Origin: Denticeps clupeoides
Taxonomy: Eukaryota > Chordata > Actinopteri > Clupeiformes > Denticipitidae
Assembly: GCF_900700375.1 (NCBI RefSeq)
Contig: NC_041709.1
Location: 30,421,515-30,485,514 of the forward strand
Direction of reading: 5' to 3'
DNA length: 64,000 bases
Shown: positions 14,101 through 25,500 of the stretch, piece after piece
Position numbering within the stretch: position 1 is the stretch's first letter
Layout: each line of letters begins with the position of its first letter
Translations under genes and position numbers: made by a program
The notes under the pieces: model-generated
Told to the model about the DNA's origin: nothing
What the model saw: only the letters and a program-made list of their open reading frames with translations
Database searches by the model: none

Positions 14101-14479
14101 AGACTTACCATGACAAACTGACAGAGCTGGAATATCTGTGAGAATTCATTACACATGCTGAAAGACATTGAATTGGATACAGCATTAGCACAAATTATTT
14201 CAAAATAATTAAGTGAAAACATTCTTCCTTTCAGTGCATTTCACAAAACCCACCTGTCTTTGAGGTGTTTGGCTTTGACCTGGGTCATCTGACCACTGGA
14301 GAAATCAAACACCTCTTCACTGAGCAGCTTGAGGATAATCATGTTGTTCTGACACAGACTCTCACTAGTGCGGCTGGCCCCCACAATGTCACTGATGAAG
14401 GTTGGCCAGTGTTTGGGCCACTCCTGCTTCAGGATCTAAACAAACAAAGAGCAGACACACACTATAACTGATTATATCA

Positions 14480-14527
<48 letters not shown>

Positions 14528-15469
14528 AAATAAATAAATAATAAAAAAAAAAGAGTGCACATTTGAAATTGCGAATGAACAGCCTAAAGATCAAAGTTGA
14601 CTGACCTGTACAAGGATCATGTTCAGTTTTGCGATATAGACGCTCTCTCTCTGGAATCAAAGAAGGATAAAAGAGAGGAACACAGTTTCTGATGATTTTT
14701 CAGTTACTAATAAAATTTAGATTTCTGCTTGGTAATTGCATACCTCTACACTTGTGGGATCTGATGAAGTCTTGATGATCAAACCTACTACATATTTCTT
14801 GATACCTGAAAGATGAAGAAACATTTATTCAGCCAACAATTAAAAAAGAATACAGTTTTCTCACCATATAAGCAGTACACATTAGGGATCCTCTGTATAA
14901 ATGTGGCCCTAACAATAATGTAGGCAACACTGCACTCTGGGCTCACCTTCACATTGGTTTCTGGGAAGGATTTTCCACCGAGTTTTGATCACAGTTTCCA
15001 GAATTTGAAGAGCATAGTACTATAAAGAAAAAGACACACGTGCCAAACTGATTCTGACATGCAAGACATATATATATGATGACACATAAAAGTTCCCTGC
15101 TTCATACTTTTGTCTTCATGTTCTGTGAGAATTCTAGGATGGTATCCACTCTTGTCCAAGCATCTGGGTGATCTTTCAGGTTGGTGAGGACTTCCTGGGC
15201 CATTCGTTGCTGGGAGGAAAAAAAAAACAAACAAAAAAAAACACAAAAGTTAAAAACACTGCCAATTAACAAAACTGAAAATAAAGACAATTTTATAATA
15301 ATTCAGACTAGATGAAAATGATGAAAACTTATGCCACATTCACCTGCGTTCCCACATCATAATACATGGAATTAACCACGTTATCCAGGAGGTTGATGTC
15401 TAACTTTTGACTGAAGTCCAGCAGTTGTCGTGCTGGATGGTCCGCTAACATTGTCATGTCTGCTGGCAT
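7251..15469 (-). CDS. xpo1: Exportin-1 (CRM1), complete, 24 coding exons
   Basis: Nuclear export receptor: with RanGTP it binds leucine-rich export signals and carries proteins and RNPs out through the nuclear pore. Coding exons in transcript order: 15469-15344, 15209-15108, 15019-14947, 14805-14744, 14650-14606, 14435-14254, 14157-14109, 13958-13839, 13606-13478, 13370-13212, 13008-12811, 12710-12572, 12113-11932, 11784-11628, 11322-11159, 11022-10888, 10713-10530, 10410-10304, 10209-10015, 8680-8512, 8399-8265, 8070-7911, 7827-7731, 7397-7251. They sum to 3,216 nt, i.e. 1071 residues plus stop, the vertebrate CRM1 length. The protein starts [20 protein letters not shown] and ends HELPEEMCD. 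Cys528 ([10 protein letters not shown]), the leptomycin B target, is present. All junctions are GT-AG with matching phases. The 8.7-10.0 kb intron holds a hAT element. Confidence 0.97.
8738..9980. mobile_element. hAT-like non-autonomous transposon in an xpo1 intron
   Basis: Terminal inverted repeats are TAGGGCTGCAAC at the left and GTTGCAGCCCTA at the right. They are flanked by a perfect 8-bp target-site duplication, ATAAAATC (8730-8737 and 9981-9988), the hallmark of hAT transposition. A second inner pair of AATCGAT motifs supports the ends. A short plus-strand frame from about 8,895 resembles the beginning of a hAT transposase, but no full transposase is present. A 244-bp LTR is nested inside. 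The element sits in the xpo1 intron between the exons at 8512-8680 and 10015-10209. Confidence 0.92.
9350..9593 (+). mobile_element. solo LTR (Gypsy-like) nested in the hAT element
   Basis: A 244-bp unit begins TGTCA and ends TGACA. It is flanked by identical 5-bp target-site duplications, GATGC (9345-9349 and 9594-9598). It has a TATA-like stretch near 9,437 and an ATTAAA near 9,523, the usual LTR promoter and poly(A) parts. No internal retroviral region is attached, so it is a solo LTR left by LTR-LTR recombination. Identical duplications suggest a fairly recent insertion, younger than the hAT element around it. The Gypsy assignment rests on the 5-bp duplication and short LTR and is an inference. 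Confidence 0.8.
11405..11583 (-). mobile_element. tRNA-headed SINE, family B
   Basis: Read on the minus strand it has a tRNA-like head with box A (around TAGTGGGTAACACAC) and box B (GGTTCAAACCCC-like). The head is followed by the conserved tail CTGGATAAGGGCATCTGATA. It lies in the xpo1 intron between the exons at 11159-11322 and 11628-11784. Confidence 0.8.
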
Positions 15470-16420
15470 AGAGCTGTAAGGAGAAGGAGCAATTACAACA
15501 AAATACATTACGGCAACTTTGAAGTAATTTCATTGCAAAAAGAACTGAAAAGATTCGGATGAATGATTAATTGGCTGTAAAACAGAGTGGAATTACACAC
15601 CTAATTAGCAGCCCATCTAGGATTACATTCTAAAAATATGCAAATAGAGGGGGGAAAAAGCGCCACATCAAGGGGATAATCTCGACCGAGTCGAACGCTC
15701 AAGGGCAAACTCAGCATGACTCAGGCGACGACACGAACCATCTCCAGTGATTTTCCATTAGAGTACCGCGCCGAAAATAAAACCGCTTGGTCGTTGGAGA
15801 CGCTGTAAGACGACGTCAGGGGCCGGTCGCACGCCGGAAAGAGAAACTTCCAGAAATCGGTCAGGAGGCTTGACTACAAAACACACAGGCCGTCCGTCCG
15901 GCCACAACGAGGGAAATCGTTCACACAATATAACGACCCTCGTGACTGCAATGTTTTTTTTTAAAACCCTCCACGCTACGGAACTTTATCTTAAAAGCAT
16001 CGGTGACGTGAACTGCCAAAGAAAGACAATTCGGCAGAAACGTCGAGTTTACAGCTGCATGTTCTCCTGACCCGAAGGGCCGTGTTATAAACACGTGATA
16101 CGAACGCCAAGTCTGGATCCAAAAATTAAATGCATTTAAGTTCCTGCACGAACAAAACAATTAGAGGTTATTATTATAAAGTCATTACCTAATGGTTCTT
16201 TACTGCACACGGTATTTGTAAATGGGTGAAATTGTTATAAAGCGACTCGCGTTATTCATTCATATCACCTGCCTTTCCCAAGTCGCGATGCATTTAAATA
16301 AAATCATACTTAAAATATCGTAGGTATAAATTCTGAGCTTTAAAATGCACTCACGCGATTTTTTCTTTACTTTTAATTAAATAGACAGGCAACTTTTGCA
16401 TGTAGAGTTGAAATGCTTAC

Positions 16421-16446
16421 CTCGTGTTAAAATACTTCTCGTCTCT
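16421..16446 (-). other. xpo1: candidate xpo1 5' UTR exon
   Basis: On the minus strand a CAG acceptor precedes, and a GTAAGC donor follows, a 26-nt stretch ending TTTTAACACGAG. The first coding exon also has a CAG acceptor four bases upstream of the ATG (exon edge 15,473), so at least one upstream non-coding exon must exist. The true first exon is probably further right in the GC-richer DNA. Confidence 0.45.
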
Positions 16447-16449
16447 CTG

Positions 16450-17452
16450 GGAAAAAAATAAACAATTCAGGCCAACGCACTGACTAGTTAGCTCCAATTA
16501 TTAATCGTTGCTTTTCTCTAACATGCACCGTCGGTACCCACACACTTGCTCGCAGGGTAACGAGGTTATCTCATTTTAGCTGCAGCTAAATTACCTTGAT
16601 GCTAGCCGCTACGCTTAATCTTTAGCCACGCTCGATAGCATGTAGCCTGCTACATCCCACTAAGTCTCGTAAAACCGTATTTAACGATGTGCGAGTAGCA
16701 CGCAAGAAATCAACGAGAGAATCCTATCTGATGATACAGCGAAATAGTTGCCTGCTGGCGCCCGCAATTGACTCCAGTTTCAGTTAACTGAAATGAAGCT
16801 GTGGCCGCTAAGCGCCCGTCTCAGCAGGTTAGCTACTAGCTACAGTGCTCAGGCTAGCGGGCTAAATGACTTCGGCCACAATGAATGCGCTATTCTGCTA
16901 TTCTTACAGACAAGAAAATATAAAAAGAGACGTTGGTTTATTACTGGTCCTATTCCAAAAATATGTGCTCTTTAAAGCGGAGCTCTTAAAGAGTGTGTAA
17001 CCCAGCTCCTCTCCCAGCTCATGCCTCAGAACCCCAGACCGGTTGAAACCGGTTCAGACCGGGATATTCCATCTCGGTTTAGTTCTCGGCCCGTGGCACC
17101 GCGTAAAATTTGGACTAAGGACACGCCCACGGTGAGACGCGATTGGCTGTTGGCCGTCCCGCGTCACGCCAACCGCGCGATTTCAGTGGGCCGCTGCGCC
17201 GTCACTCCGGCCGGACGCGTCTCCGTGCCGAGCGTGCCCTTGGTCTACAGTATGAGACGGGTCGCGGAAGAGGCGGGGATTTCGAGGCTCCAGACCGGGA
17301 GCGGGCCCGGAGGAGCGGGAAGCTGGCGCGCATGCGTAACTGCGCACAAGGCGCGCTGCCGTTCCGCTGACTCCGCTGTACACGAAATACGGAGTGGACT
17401 TTCACATTTGACGACAAAACGCGAAACTACTGACCATTTCCCCCACATTTGA
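16450..17452 (-). promoter_or_regulatory. xpo1: xpo1 promoter region with CpG island
   Basis: The DNA upstream of xpo1 becomes strongly CpG-rich between about 16,970 and 17,420 and contains CCAAT-like and GC-box-like words. It separates the xpo1 5' end from the fam161a 3' end. Long frames here are a consequence of GC-rich DNA lacking stops, not genes. Confidence 0.55.
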
Positions 17453-17572
17453 GACAAATAAATATAATAAAAAAATCAGTTTATCTCTGACCTACACACT
17501 TAACCATGAACAAAATAACTGAAACGTTTCAGACAAGGGACATATTGCTGATAATTTAATAATTTATTGAGG

Positions 17573-17578
17573 AAGAAA
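17573..17578 (-). terminator. fam161a: fam161a poly(A) signal candidate
   Basis: A minus-strand AATAAA lies 182 nt downstream of the fam161a stop codon. It is the first clear signal after the stop. Confidence 0.55.
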
Positions 17579-17759
17579 AATGTCTCCCAGAATACAATTT
17601 ATAGGCAATCTAAACAAACGCTATGTCCAATAATGTATACATTCATATTACTGTAAATGTATTTGAATATGCATATATTTAGTATTAATTAAACAATTAA
17701 TAGTCACAATGAATTATATTGTGTTCTGGGCAAAACAGTCTGGTCACAGGTCATCTTTT

Positions 17760-20700
17760 TTATTCTATTTCATCAGCTTTTTTCCCATGATCTTCATCAT
17801 CTACAGACCCCTGACTGCCACTGCTGGTCCTGCTTCTTGCATCCTCACATCTCTTCACATTCTCTCCATCACTCACAGAGATCATGCTGCCTCTGCTACT
17901 TTTTCTGCCCTTGCTGCCATGGTGACTGTGGCTGCTCCTGCCACTAAGGCTCTTCTGTGCAATGATGTCATTGTCACTCTGGCCCTGCTCGTAGTCATCA
18001 TCATCATAATCGAAACAAAGTTCATCTTCGTAAGAGCAACCATCCTCACCCCCTTTTTCTGAGTCAGTTTGATCCCCATTCTGTCTATTGCCATAGTCTT
18101 CCTCCTCCTCTCCTTCCGGGTCATGATCACAATAATCATCATCGTAATCATCTGGGTAATCATCAGGAAAGGACCCCTCAAAGCTTCCAGAATCCCCAAC
18201 AGGTTCATTGTGGTCACTGAAGAAAGAAAGAAAAAAAGACACAGACTACATTTATATTCTGTTATGTCACAATTGTAATAATAAAAAAATTAGACAATGA
18301 TACAGTACAAAAATCTTCAATCTACACATCTTAATAAGGTGGTGTTGAGACATACCTTTCTAGGACATGGCAGACCCTTAGTTCTTGGCCAGAGCAGCAG
18401 TTCTCACCAGCCTTTCGGCTGACAAAGTCCTCTGTAAGGCCACATTCCCTCAACGTGTCATTGTAGTGCTTCACCGCAGCCTGCTTTGCATTACACTGTC
18501 AGATCAAACAATGACACGTCAGCCTAATCAAGCCTGAATTTTTTTTTTTTAATTTTTTTTATCTATTTCTTAACTTCCAGTTACCGCCACTCACCTTGGC
18601 CACCTGCTCCAGTAAGAGGGGCCTGGTCTTTACCCTCTCCTGGATCTCTTTCATCTCCTCCCTGTACTCGCGCCTTCGCTGCAGGTCCTGCTTCCTGAGC
18701 AGAGAGAACACAGTGTCAGCAACTCTTATCTTGGGGATACACGCCTAACCCTTCCCTTTCCTGAAACTTCCTAAAGTGAAGTGATTGTCACATGTGATAC
18801 ACAGCAGCACAGCACACGATGCACACAGTGAAATTTGTCCTCTGCATTTAACCCATCACCCTGAGTGAGCAGTGGGCAGCCATGACAAGCGCCCGGGGAG
18901 CAGTGTGTGGGGACGGTGCTTTGCTCAGTGGCACCTCAATGGCACCTTGGCGGATCGGGATTCGAACCGGCAACCTTCTGATTACGGGGCCGCTTCCTTA
19001 ACCGCTAGGCCACCACTGCCCCATAATGGTTTAGGCATAATAATTAGTCATTGTGGAATTATAATCCTGCATTTCCAGAATTAACTTGCACACTTCGAGT
19101 TATGGGACATAAACAGAAATTAGCTTTTAAAGTTCCTGAGAGTAAGACTAGCAGAAATTAGTAGAAGTTAATAATGGACACTACAGTATATAGATTTACA
19201 ATGAATTCAAAATGGTTTATTAGTATGGTTGTCCGATCTGTTCTGTGCATGCACAGGTTAGGTTTAGGCCTCTAACACAGTGGCTTTCGGAATACGCATC
19301 CGCACACACATACGGAAACGATTGGGCAAGTAGTACGGATTAGGTTATGACGCTGGTCTAATAGGTTTTATTCTAATGTGATGAATCAACAATAATAAAC
19401 AAGTAAATAAAAAAATCTGTGAAAAAATTAAAAACTGTTGCGAAATATCCGTATCAGGCTATCGGTTACTTTGGATACCTGAATTCCTTGAGTTTGGCCT
19501 GGCAGGTCTGAGACAAGGCCACATGCGGGTCATTGGCCTGTGCTCGCTTGGCAACGACCTTCTGTAGCTTTCGCTCTCGCTGCTTCTGCTTCTCCCTCCA
19601 CCGCTGCTCCTCCTCCTCAGCCTTCTTCCTCTGCTCCAACGCCTTTCTGCTCAGGGAGAAGATGCAGGACCCTGTGATGATGAGGTCCATTTGGAGAAGA
19701 GGGGCGATCTGATCCAGGAAAAAAGGGAAGGGAGCACCAGAAAGGAACTGGGGTCTGAAGGGTCTTGAAACTACCAGGTGATGAGGACGAGACACTTGCT
19801 GGGTGTCTTAGAGGTGATGAAGGGAAGGAAGAGGTCACAGTGACATCCAACAGTTACCTCACAGCCTCTTGCCGTTTCTTGGCCGCATCTGTGATTTTGG
19901 CAGAAAGGATCTCCTGGCTGCCAGACAGGGAGGAACAGAGGCTTGAAGGAGGAGTGCACCGCAGCACGGTCCGGGCCACGGACGGGCTGAGAAAGGGCCA
20001 GCGAGACTCCCGCGAGTTGGATCTCTCTGCCTCAATGTCAGCCATGATGCGGCCGTGGTGCGAGGAGATGTTGGCCGTCCTCAGCTGGAAAGGCTCGCAC
20101 GCAGTCACCGGTCGCACGTCACGCCTGCTGGCCAGCTGCTTCTGGAACCTACGGTAGCTGGAATCGAAGTCCGGCACCTCCGCGTTTATTCTGGGCCGGT
20201 GGCTGTCATCCTCTCTTCTGAGCCCCTCTTTCGCCTTCTTCCTCTCGCTGAGCCGGCGGGCCAGCATGCTGGGAGGCATGGAGGCGCTGAGGAGCAACTC
20301 CCTGGCCCTCATCTGCATCTTGATGGAGCGATACAGCTGCTCCTCTTTCTGCTGCTCCCCGCTCGACGCCTCTTTCACAGCTCTCGGCACTGGCTTGGCC
20401 CTGAAGGGCCTCTTCCTCCTCTCGTTTTCTTCCTCTGTGGCAGCTGCGGTCACCTTCCGGAGGAGCTCCTCACGCTGCTCCTTCTTCAGACGTTCGCGCT
20501 CTAGGAAGCTAAAGGGCTTCTGGGAGGTGTTGTGGCAACGCTGCTCCTTCTTCAGCTGGAGGCGCCGTCGCTCCTCATCACGCTCCAGCAGCTCTTCGTA
20601 GAGAGGCAGCCGCACATGTGCGGGCACAGAGCTGGCGCGGAACTTCCGCTGGCACTCGGTCAGCTCCTCCAGCTGTCTGCGCAACTCTGCATTCTCCCGC

Positions 20701-22999
20701 TCGACTTCCGAGCGCGTTTTCACACCCCGGCGCCGCTTCTCCGCCTCACGCAGCGTCATCTGAAAAGGCTTGGGAACAGTCACTCTTGGCCTCCAACCCT
20801 CCGCCTGCTCATTCTCTTCCCCACCAGCTGCCTTGTGCTGCCTGCGATAACCTTTGACCTTAGTCTTGGCCCGGGAGAGGCTCTTATGGCCGTCTGGCTC
20901 AGTCTGAACTGAGGAGCTAGAGCCGTGTTGCCTTCTGGGATGGAGTTTGTCTACAGCAAAATCCTTCCACATGTTCCTTATGTGCTCTTTGGGTGAGGTA
21001 AGAAGGCCTTTTTCTGTCTCATTGTAATCATCAACCACAAGGCCATCCTCATTTGACCTTTCAGATGTTTCAGAATCCCTCCACAACTCATGTGCTGAGT
21101 GGGCCTTCTTCAGTGCACCCATCTCCACTGTACTCGATCTTCCACATGAAATGAGGGGGAAAATTTTGAAATCAATCATAGCACTATTACTGAAGCACAA
21201 TTGCAAAAAAAATAGCACAATAACTTCACTATAAATTTCAATTAAAAAAAATCAGTACGTAAAATTTTATTGTGGTATAATCACAAGAAAATTGGTGCAA
21301 GATTTTATTTACATTCATGGCAGATTCCCTTATCCAGAGTGACTTACAATCAGTAGATTAAAGTGAACGTGATTGTTGTTGTGTAACACTGCCGCACAGC
21401 ACACAGTGACACAACAAAATGTGTCCTCTGCTCTTAACCTTCACCCTTAGTGAGAAGTGGGCAGCCATGACAGACACCCGGGAAGGAGTGTGTAGGGACG
21501 GTGCTTTGCTCAGTGGCACCTCCGGAAGGTGACCGCACCGGCAACCTTACAATTATGTGGGGTTTGAACCTGTGAATTTGTGCTCTGGAACATAGGCGAG
21601 TGCCTAACTCACTAGGCTAATACTAGATTGTACTATCCTGCATGATACTGGTGTTTGTATGACCCACAGCATGCCAGTGACAATGTTGCTTGTAATTAAA
21701 TATTATAACATTACAAAACCACTCATTTCCATTTTAAAAAGTGTATACTCACTCTTGTGCCCAGTCCGGGCCATCTGCACCCTTCAGGTGCAGCCTCTTG
21801 CGGTACATCTGCTCAAGCTGGGCCATGGTGTGGAGGTGGGCTTTCTTCAACTGCTCCAGCTTGCGATAGTACTCCTCGTTGGAGAAGTAGAACTCTCGCA
21901 GGTCAATGTGGTCCTCCGTCACTCTGTAGTCTTTGATTAGGATTGGACTGCCATTCCCCGGAGAGTCATTGGCTCCACAGTCAGAGCCTGAGTCACAATC
22001 CATCTACGAAAAACAATAGATGTTTAAAGCACTTAGCTCTTACCCAGAAGCTTTCTGCAGTTATTTAAAATTACATTTCAGCTAACCAGGGTTGAACTTT
22101 TTGTTGGGAATTGGTGGGAACTATGTTCCAAACAGTTCCAAATACCAATTACTTTTGGCCCAAAACCTTCAGGTGCCTGATAGAAAGGAATAACATAAAT
22201 ATTGCAAAGTCAAGATGAGACTCCTACCCATGAAAACTGAATGCTGTAATTGACTCAAAGCATGCTTCAGAGTGTGCACACTTCTGCAACCAGCTTATTG
22301 TACTTCATTTTGTCTATTTAATTGTTCAGGTTTCAGCACATTAAACCAGGCAAAGGTTTCGTACATTTCCCTACATCACAAAAACCAAGATTTTAACAGT
22401 AGGTGTAATCACCTTTTCCTCTGTATATATGTTTTGTGGTACTTCTCTCCTATTCCACCCAATAAAAGAAAAGAAGTCCTAATAAAAGACAACTGATATT
22501 TGTTTTGTGTTTTAGCGTCTGAAGTACAGACTTTCCACAAATCATCTGCCTGTCCACGATTTATATAAGGGTTAAGGTCCATTGATGAGTAAAAAAATAG
22601 TCAAATTAAACACACAGACACAGATGTAGGCTGGTGTAGCAGTGGGTGTTGTAGTCTGTGGTTTGTAGGCTAAGCTCATTATCAGTAGGTGTGCTTTGAG
22701 CGCCATATGGCAGCCTGAGTCCTTGGAGAGCATTTGCCTAGGGAATAAAATGATCTTTCACTGAAGGTGCTATTCAAAAAGTGAGAAGGAGGACCTAGTA
22801 AACTTAAAGTAAACAAGTCCATTACAGTTTTTTCTTTTTCTAAAATGTGTGTGTGTGCTCATCTCATGCACGTGTGTGTGTGTGTGTGTATATATATATA
22901 CACACACACATGCACACTGTACCCACTTTAATAGAATAATTTGAGTTAAATTTACATTTGGTATAATATATATATATATATATATATATATTATACCAA

Positions 23000-23030
<31 letters not shown>

Positions 23031-23530
23031 TATATGTGTCTTAAATACCAAAGGGTGTTCGAGTAATCTCATCAAGGCTGACATCCTATCCCATAATACC
23101 CAGGGGCTTGATCCTGCACTGCTTTTAGGAGCTTTGACGTAAATTATGTCTGGGGATTGTGTAAACCTATATGTAACATTATATCTTTAATAAAAAAAAG
23201 AGAGAGCTGCTGCATAAAGCGGACTCGTAAAGCGCGGGTCCCCACTGCGCACGCGCGTTTTCCGCCAAGTTTGCTGTTACATCAGGACCGAAAGTGTTCG
23301 GGAAGATTGAAAAATACAGTTCTGGTGTGTAGGCATATGAAAACAAGTGAAACTCTGCCACACGACACCCCCACCTGCCTCTCCTGGTCGCGGTTGTCCA
23401 TGTGGGCTCCGCTCGCGTACGGCAGCGCTTTTTCCCGCTCGTACAGCGCCAGCGGCGCCTTGGTCTGCGGGTCCACCGGCGTCTTCAGGCACGAGGTCAC
23501 CAGCACGTTCGCGCGGTGCTTCCTCTCCAT
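17760..23530 (-). CDS. fam161a: FAM161A centriole/cilium protein, complete, 7 coding exons
   Basis: A microtubule-binding protein of the centriole inner scaffold and photoreceptor connecting cilium; loss in human causes retinitis pigmentosa 28. Coding exons in transcript order: 23530-23375, 22003-21753, 21138-19858, 19646-19479, 18694-18595, 18495-18356, 18216-17760. They sum to 2,553 nt (850 residues plus stop) with consistent phases. Exon 1 begins MERKHRANVLVTSCLKTPVD and matches the vertebrate N-terminus (VxSxLxTPVxPxTxA). Exon 2 has the conserved SNEEYYRKLEQLKKAH. The large exon 3 encodes the coiled-coil UPF0564 region (PFQMTLRE, FRASSVPAHV, QKPFSF, WPFLSP). The exon-3 acceptor (AAG at 21,139) was chosen because it alone keeps the frame. 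The last exon encodes an unusually acidic tail. Confidence 0.93.
18774..19023 (-). mobile_element. tRNA-headed SINE, family A, near full length
   Basis: The reverse complement starts GGGGCAGTGGTGGCCTAGCG, a tRNA-like box A, and has box B GGTTCGAATCCC. The body contains CACACTGCTCCCCGGGCG and the tail ends TGACAATCACTTCACTT. About 250 bp. This is the clearest family reference in the window. It lies in a fam161a intron. Confidence 0.88.
21307..21630 (-). mobile_element. SINE family A inserted into SINE family B
   Basis: Family-B tail (21,307-21,360) and family-B head (about 21,555-21,630) flank a minus-strand family-A SINE (about 21,361-21,555). The arrangement shows that family A was active after this B copy inserted. 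It lies in the fam161a intron between exons 2 and 3. Confidence 0.75.
22840..23030. repeat. TG/CA/TA microsatellites with an AT palindrome
   Basis: Runs of GT, TA and CA occur in fam161a intron 1. At about 22,957-23,000 a (TA)n core is flanked by TTTGGTATAA and its inverted copy TTATACCAAA, forming a palindrome that could extrude as a cruciform. Confidence 0.9.
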
Positions 23531-23680
23531 CGTTTCCACCCCCCAGAAGAGAGCCTCGGCGGCGCCGAGCTCCAGCGCCAGTTGAAGGGGACGGACGGGC
23601 GCGCGCGCGAGCGAGGCGCGCGACCCGTGAAGCGCGTGCACACCACTGATCTGACCGCTGGAAAGTCCAGATGAAGTGCA
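23380..23680 (-). promoter_or_regulatory. fam161a: fam161a first-exon CpG island
   Basis: GC-rich sequence covers the fam161a start codon (23,530) and its 5' UTR, with many CpG and a GCGCGCGCG run near 23,600. The transcription start is probably within it. No TATA box is seen. Confidence 0.5.
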
Positions 23681-23769
23681 AACACTCACGGGATGCGGGA
23701 AATGATGTGGTCCAATAGTAGTGATGGGGGCTTTTGACCCCCAAACTGATGAAATTATTTACAATAAGT

Positions 23770-24690
23770 GTACAAATGTACAGGAAAAAAAGTGCAGATC
23801 CTTCTCCTATAGAGCTCCGCACTTGTGGAACGGTTTGCCTGTCAGTGTCCGGGACTCAGACACAGTGTCAGTGTTTAAATCCAATCTGAAAATCTGATTT
23901 TTTTCTGGCTTTTTGTAAAAGTCCTAGACACTCATTTCACTTCACTTTGACACAGTGTCAATTATAAAGTCCAGTTTATCACAGAGTCCCCCTGTTAGAC
24001 ACAACCACAGACAAAGTTAAATTCACCCTAGTTAGGCTGTCCTAGTTAGGGTACCATACGGGGCCACTGTAGCACCAATACACCACTATTACCACATATT
24101 TCAGTATCGGTCGTACAGTGCAACCGTCTGCCGCTGCTTCTGTTTGATTTTCCCCGAGACACGGAATCAGGCGCCCCGACTACTGGCAGACCCCAGTGAA
24201 GAGACCAGCAAATAAATCCTGGTTCCTGACAACTGCTAAACAAGGACATAGCATGAAACAAACCAGAGGGTCACAACAGCCACCACCACCGTTACAACTA
24301 CAGCTTCAGGGATCTTCAAGTGGACCAGTAGCATCATTATGGACACGTAATCTAGACCATGACACTGGACTACATTCTGGACTTCTCCAACCCTACAACT
24401 GTAGGACTTATTATTATATTGTACAAATCATCACCAGCCCTGCACTGACACCATTTGCAGGCTAATTCTACCCTGGAAGGGGTCCCTCTCTGTATCACTC
24501 CTTCCCAACGTTTCTTCCTTTCTTTTCTCTCTCCTAAAGCTTTTTTTTCTGTGGAGTTTTTCCTTGTGTGCAGAAGGGTCAAGTGTGGGGGGGGGGGCTG
24601 TCAACTGTAGGGCCTGTCAAAGCCCATTGAGACATACTGTATGTGATTTGGGGCTATATAAGAAATAAATGTTGTTGTTGTTTACACTAT
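23770..24690 (+). mobile_element. non-LTR retrotransposon (LINE) 3' end, degraded
   Basis: An early frame reads as a fragment of the reverse-transcriptase C-terminus found in many fish LINEs (motif SALVERFACQ..., corresponding to the usual APxLWNxLP-type stretch and FKSNLK). The segment ends GGGGCTATATAAGAAATAAA followed by a (TTG)n tail, typical of L2-like 3' ends. It is 5'-truncated and non-coding. Confidence 0.65.
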
Positions 24691-24924
24691 CTGGACAGTC
24701 AGATTTATATTTGCAGCATTTATCGTGTGCCCTTATACAGACTTACAATCAAACAAAATGAAAAGTTGTTGCTTGTTAAGGGACCATCTCCACAAGTGGC
24801 ACTTGAGAGTGTGGATTGTTGGGTTTAAAACTGTTCAATGGAATTGAATTTAAAAATCATAAATTTCTATAAAAGTCTTTCCCTTTCTTCTTGTATGGCA
24901 ATCAGATAACCCCCTTATGGTCAC

Positions 24925-25500
24925 CCATAACCTTATGGCTTTCTACTATGAAGAAGTGTTTCTCAAACCGTGGGCCATGGACCCATGCTAACCTTGTCTG
25001 TGACCAGCAAAGGTCTGTGACAAGGTTACTGCTGGATTAAAACTCAAAGCTATTTCAGACACTGTTCAATATTTTTCATTTTCATCCTTAAATCCATTAC
25101 AATTTCTCAGTTTGGCATTACACATTGACAGTCATTCCAAAACACCATATTTTAGTTTAGTTTTAGTAGAATATGTACATTTTAGGGAAGAGACTAATAG
25201 TCAGGAACAAAGCCACACATGCAAGCTGTGGAGTTTCAAAAGGATTTTTTTTTTAATTAAATTATGCCATGACATTTAAACACAGTATCAGACTGTGGAC
25301 AGAAACCAAACACAGAATCATGACACCAGCATCCAGGAATGACCGCGTGATTCATAACTCACCCGGATCCATTAAATAACTGATGAGTAACTAATCTGAG
25401 GTAGCAATTGTATATATGTCAAAAATTAACAAATAAATGTAACAAGATGTAACAAGATGGTGGCAGTGGAGGTCTAGCGGTTAAGGAAGCAGCCATGTAA
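24925..25500 (+). repeat. repeat R, copy R1 (left end of the duplicated block)
   Basis: The sequence from CCTTATGGCTTTCTACTATG through GTGACAAGGTTACTGCTGGA and onward to TGTAACAAGATG closely matches R2 (36,583-37,010) and R3 (54,696-55,100). It also resembles, at lower identity, the DNA just downstream of the cct4 stop codons (28,990-29,330 and 40,440-40,780). The shared order there is AGAATATGTACATTTTAGGG, then AAAGCCACACATG, then CAGACTGTGGACA, then CACCAGCATCC. I infer that R derives from an older copy of the cct4 3' end. Confidence 0.75.

Noticed and set aside
17021-17452. Long Arg/Ala/Ser-rich open frames on both strands
   Set aside because: They lie in the CpG island at the xpo1 5' end, overlap in several frames, match no family I know and have no splice or start context. 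GC-rich DNA has few stops.
19765-20912. Several plus-strand open frames of 100-150 codons
   Set aside because: They are antisense to the large fam161a exon and mirror its codon pattern (Leu/Ser-rich complement of Lys/Glu-rich coding).
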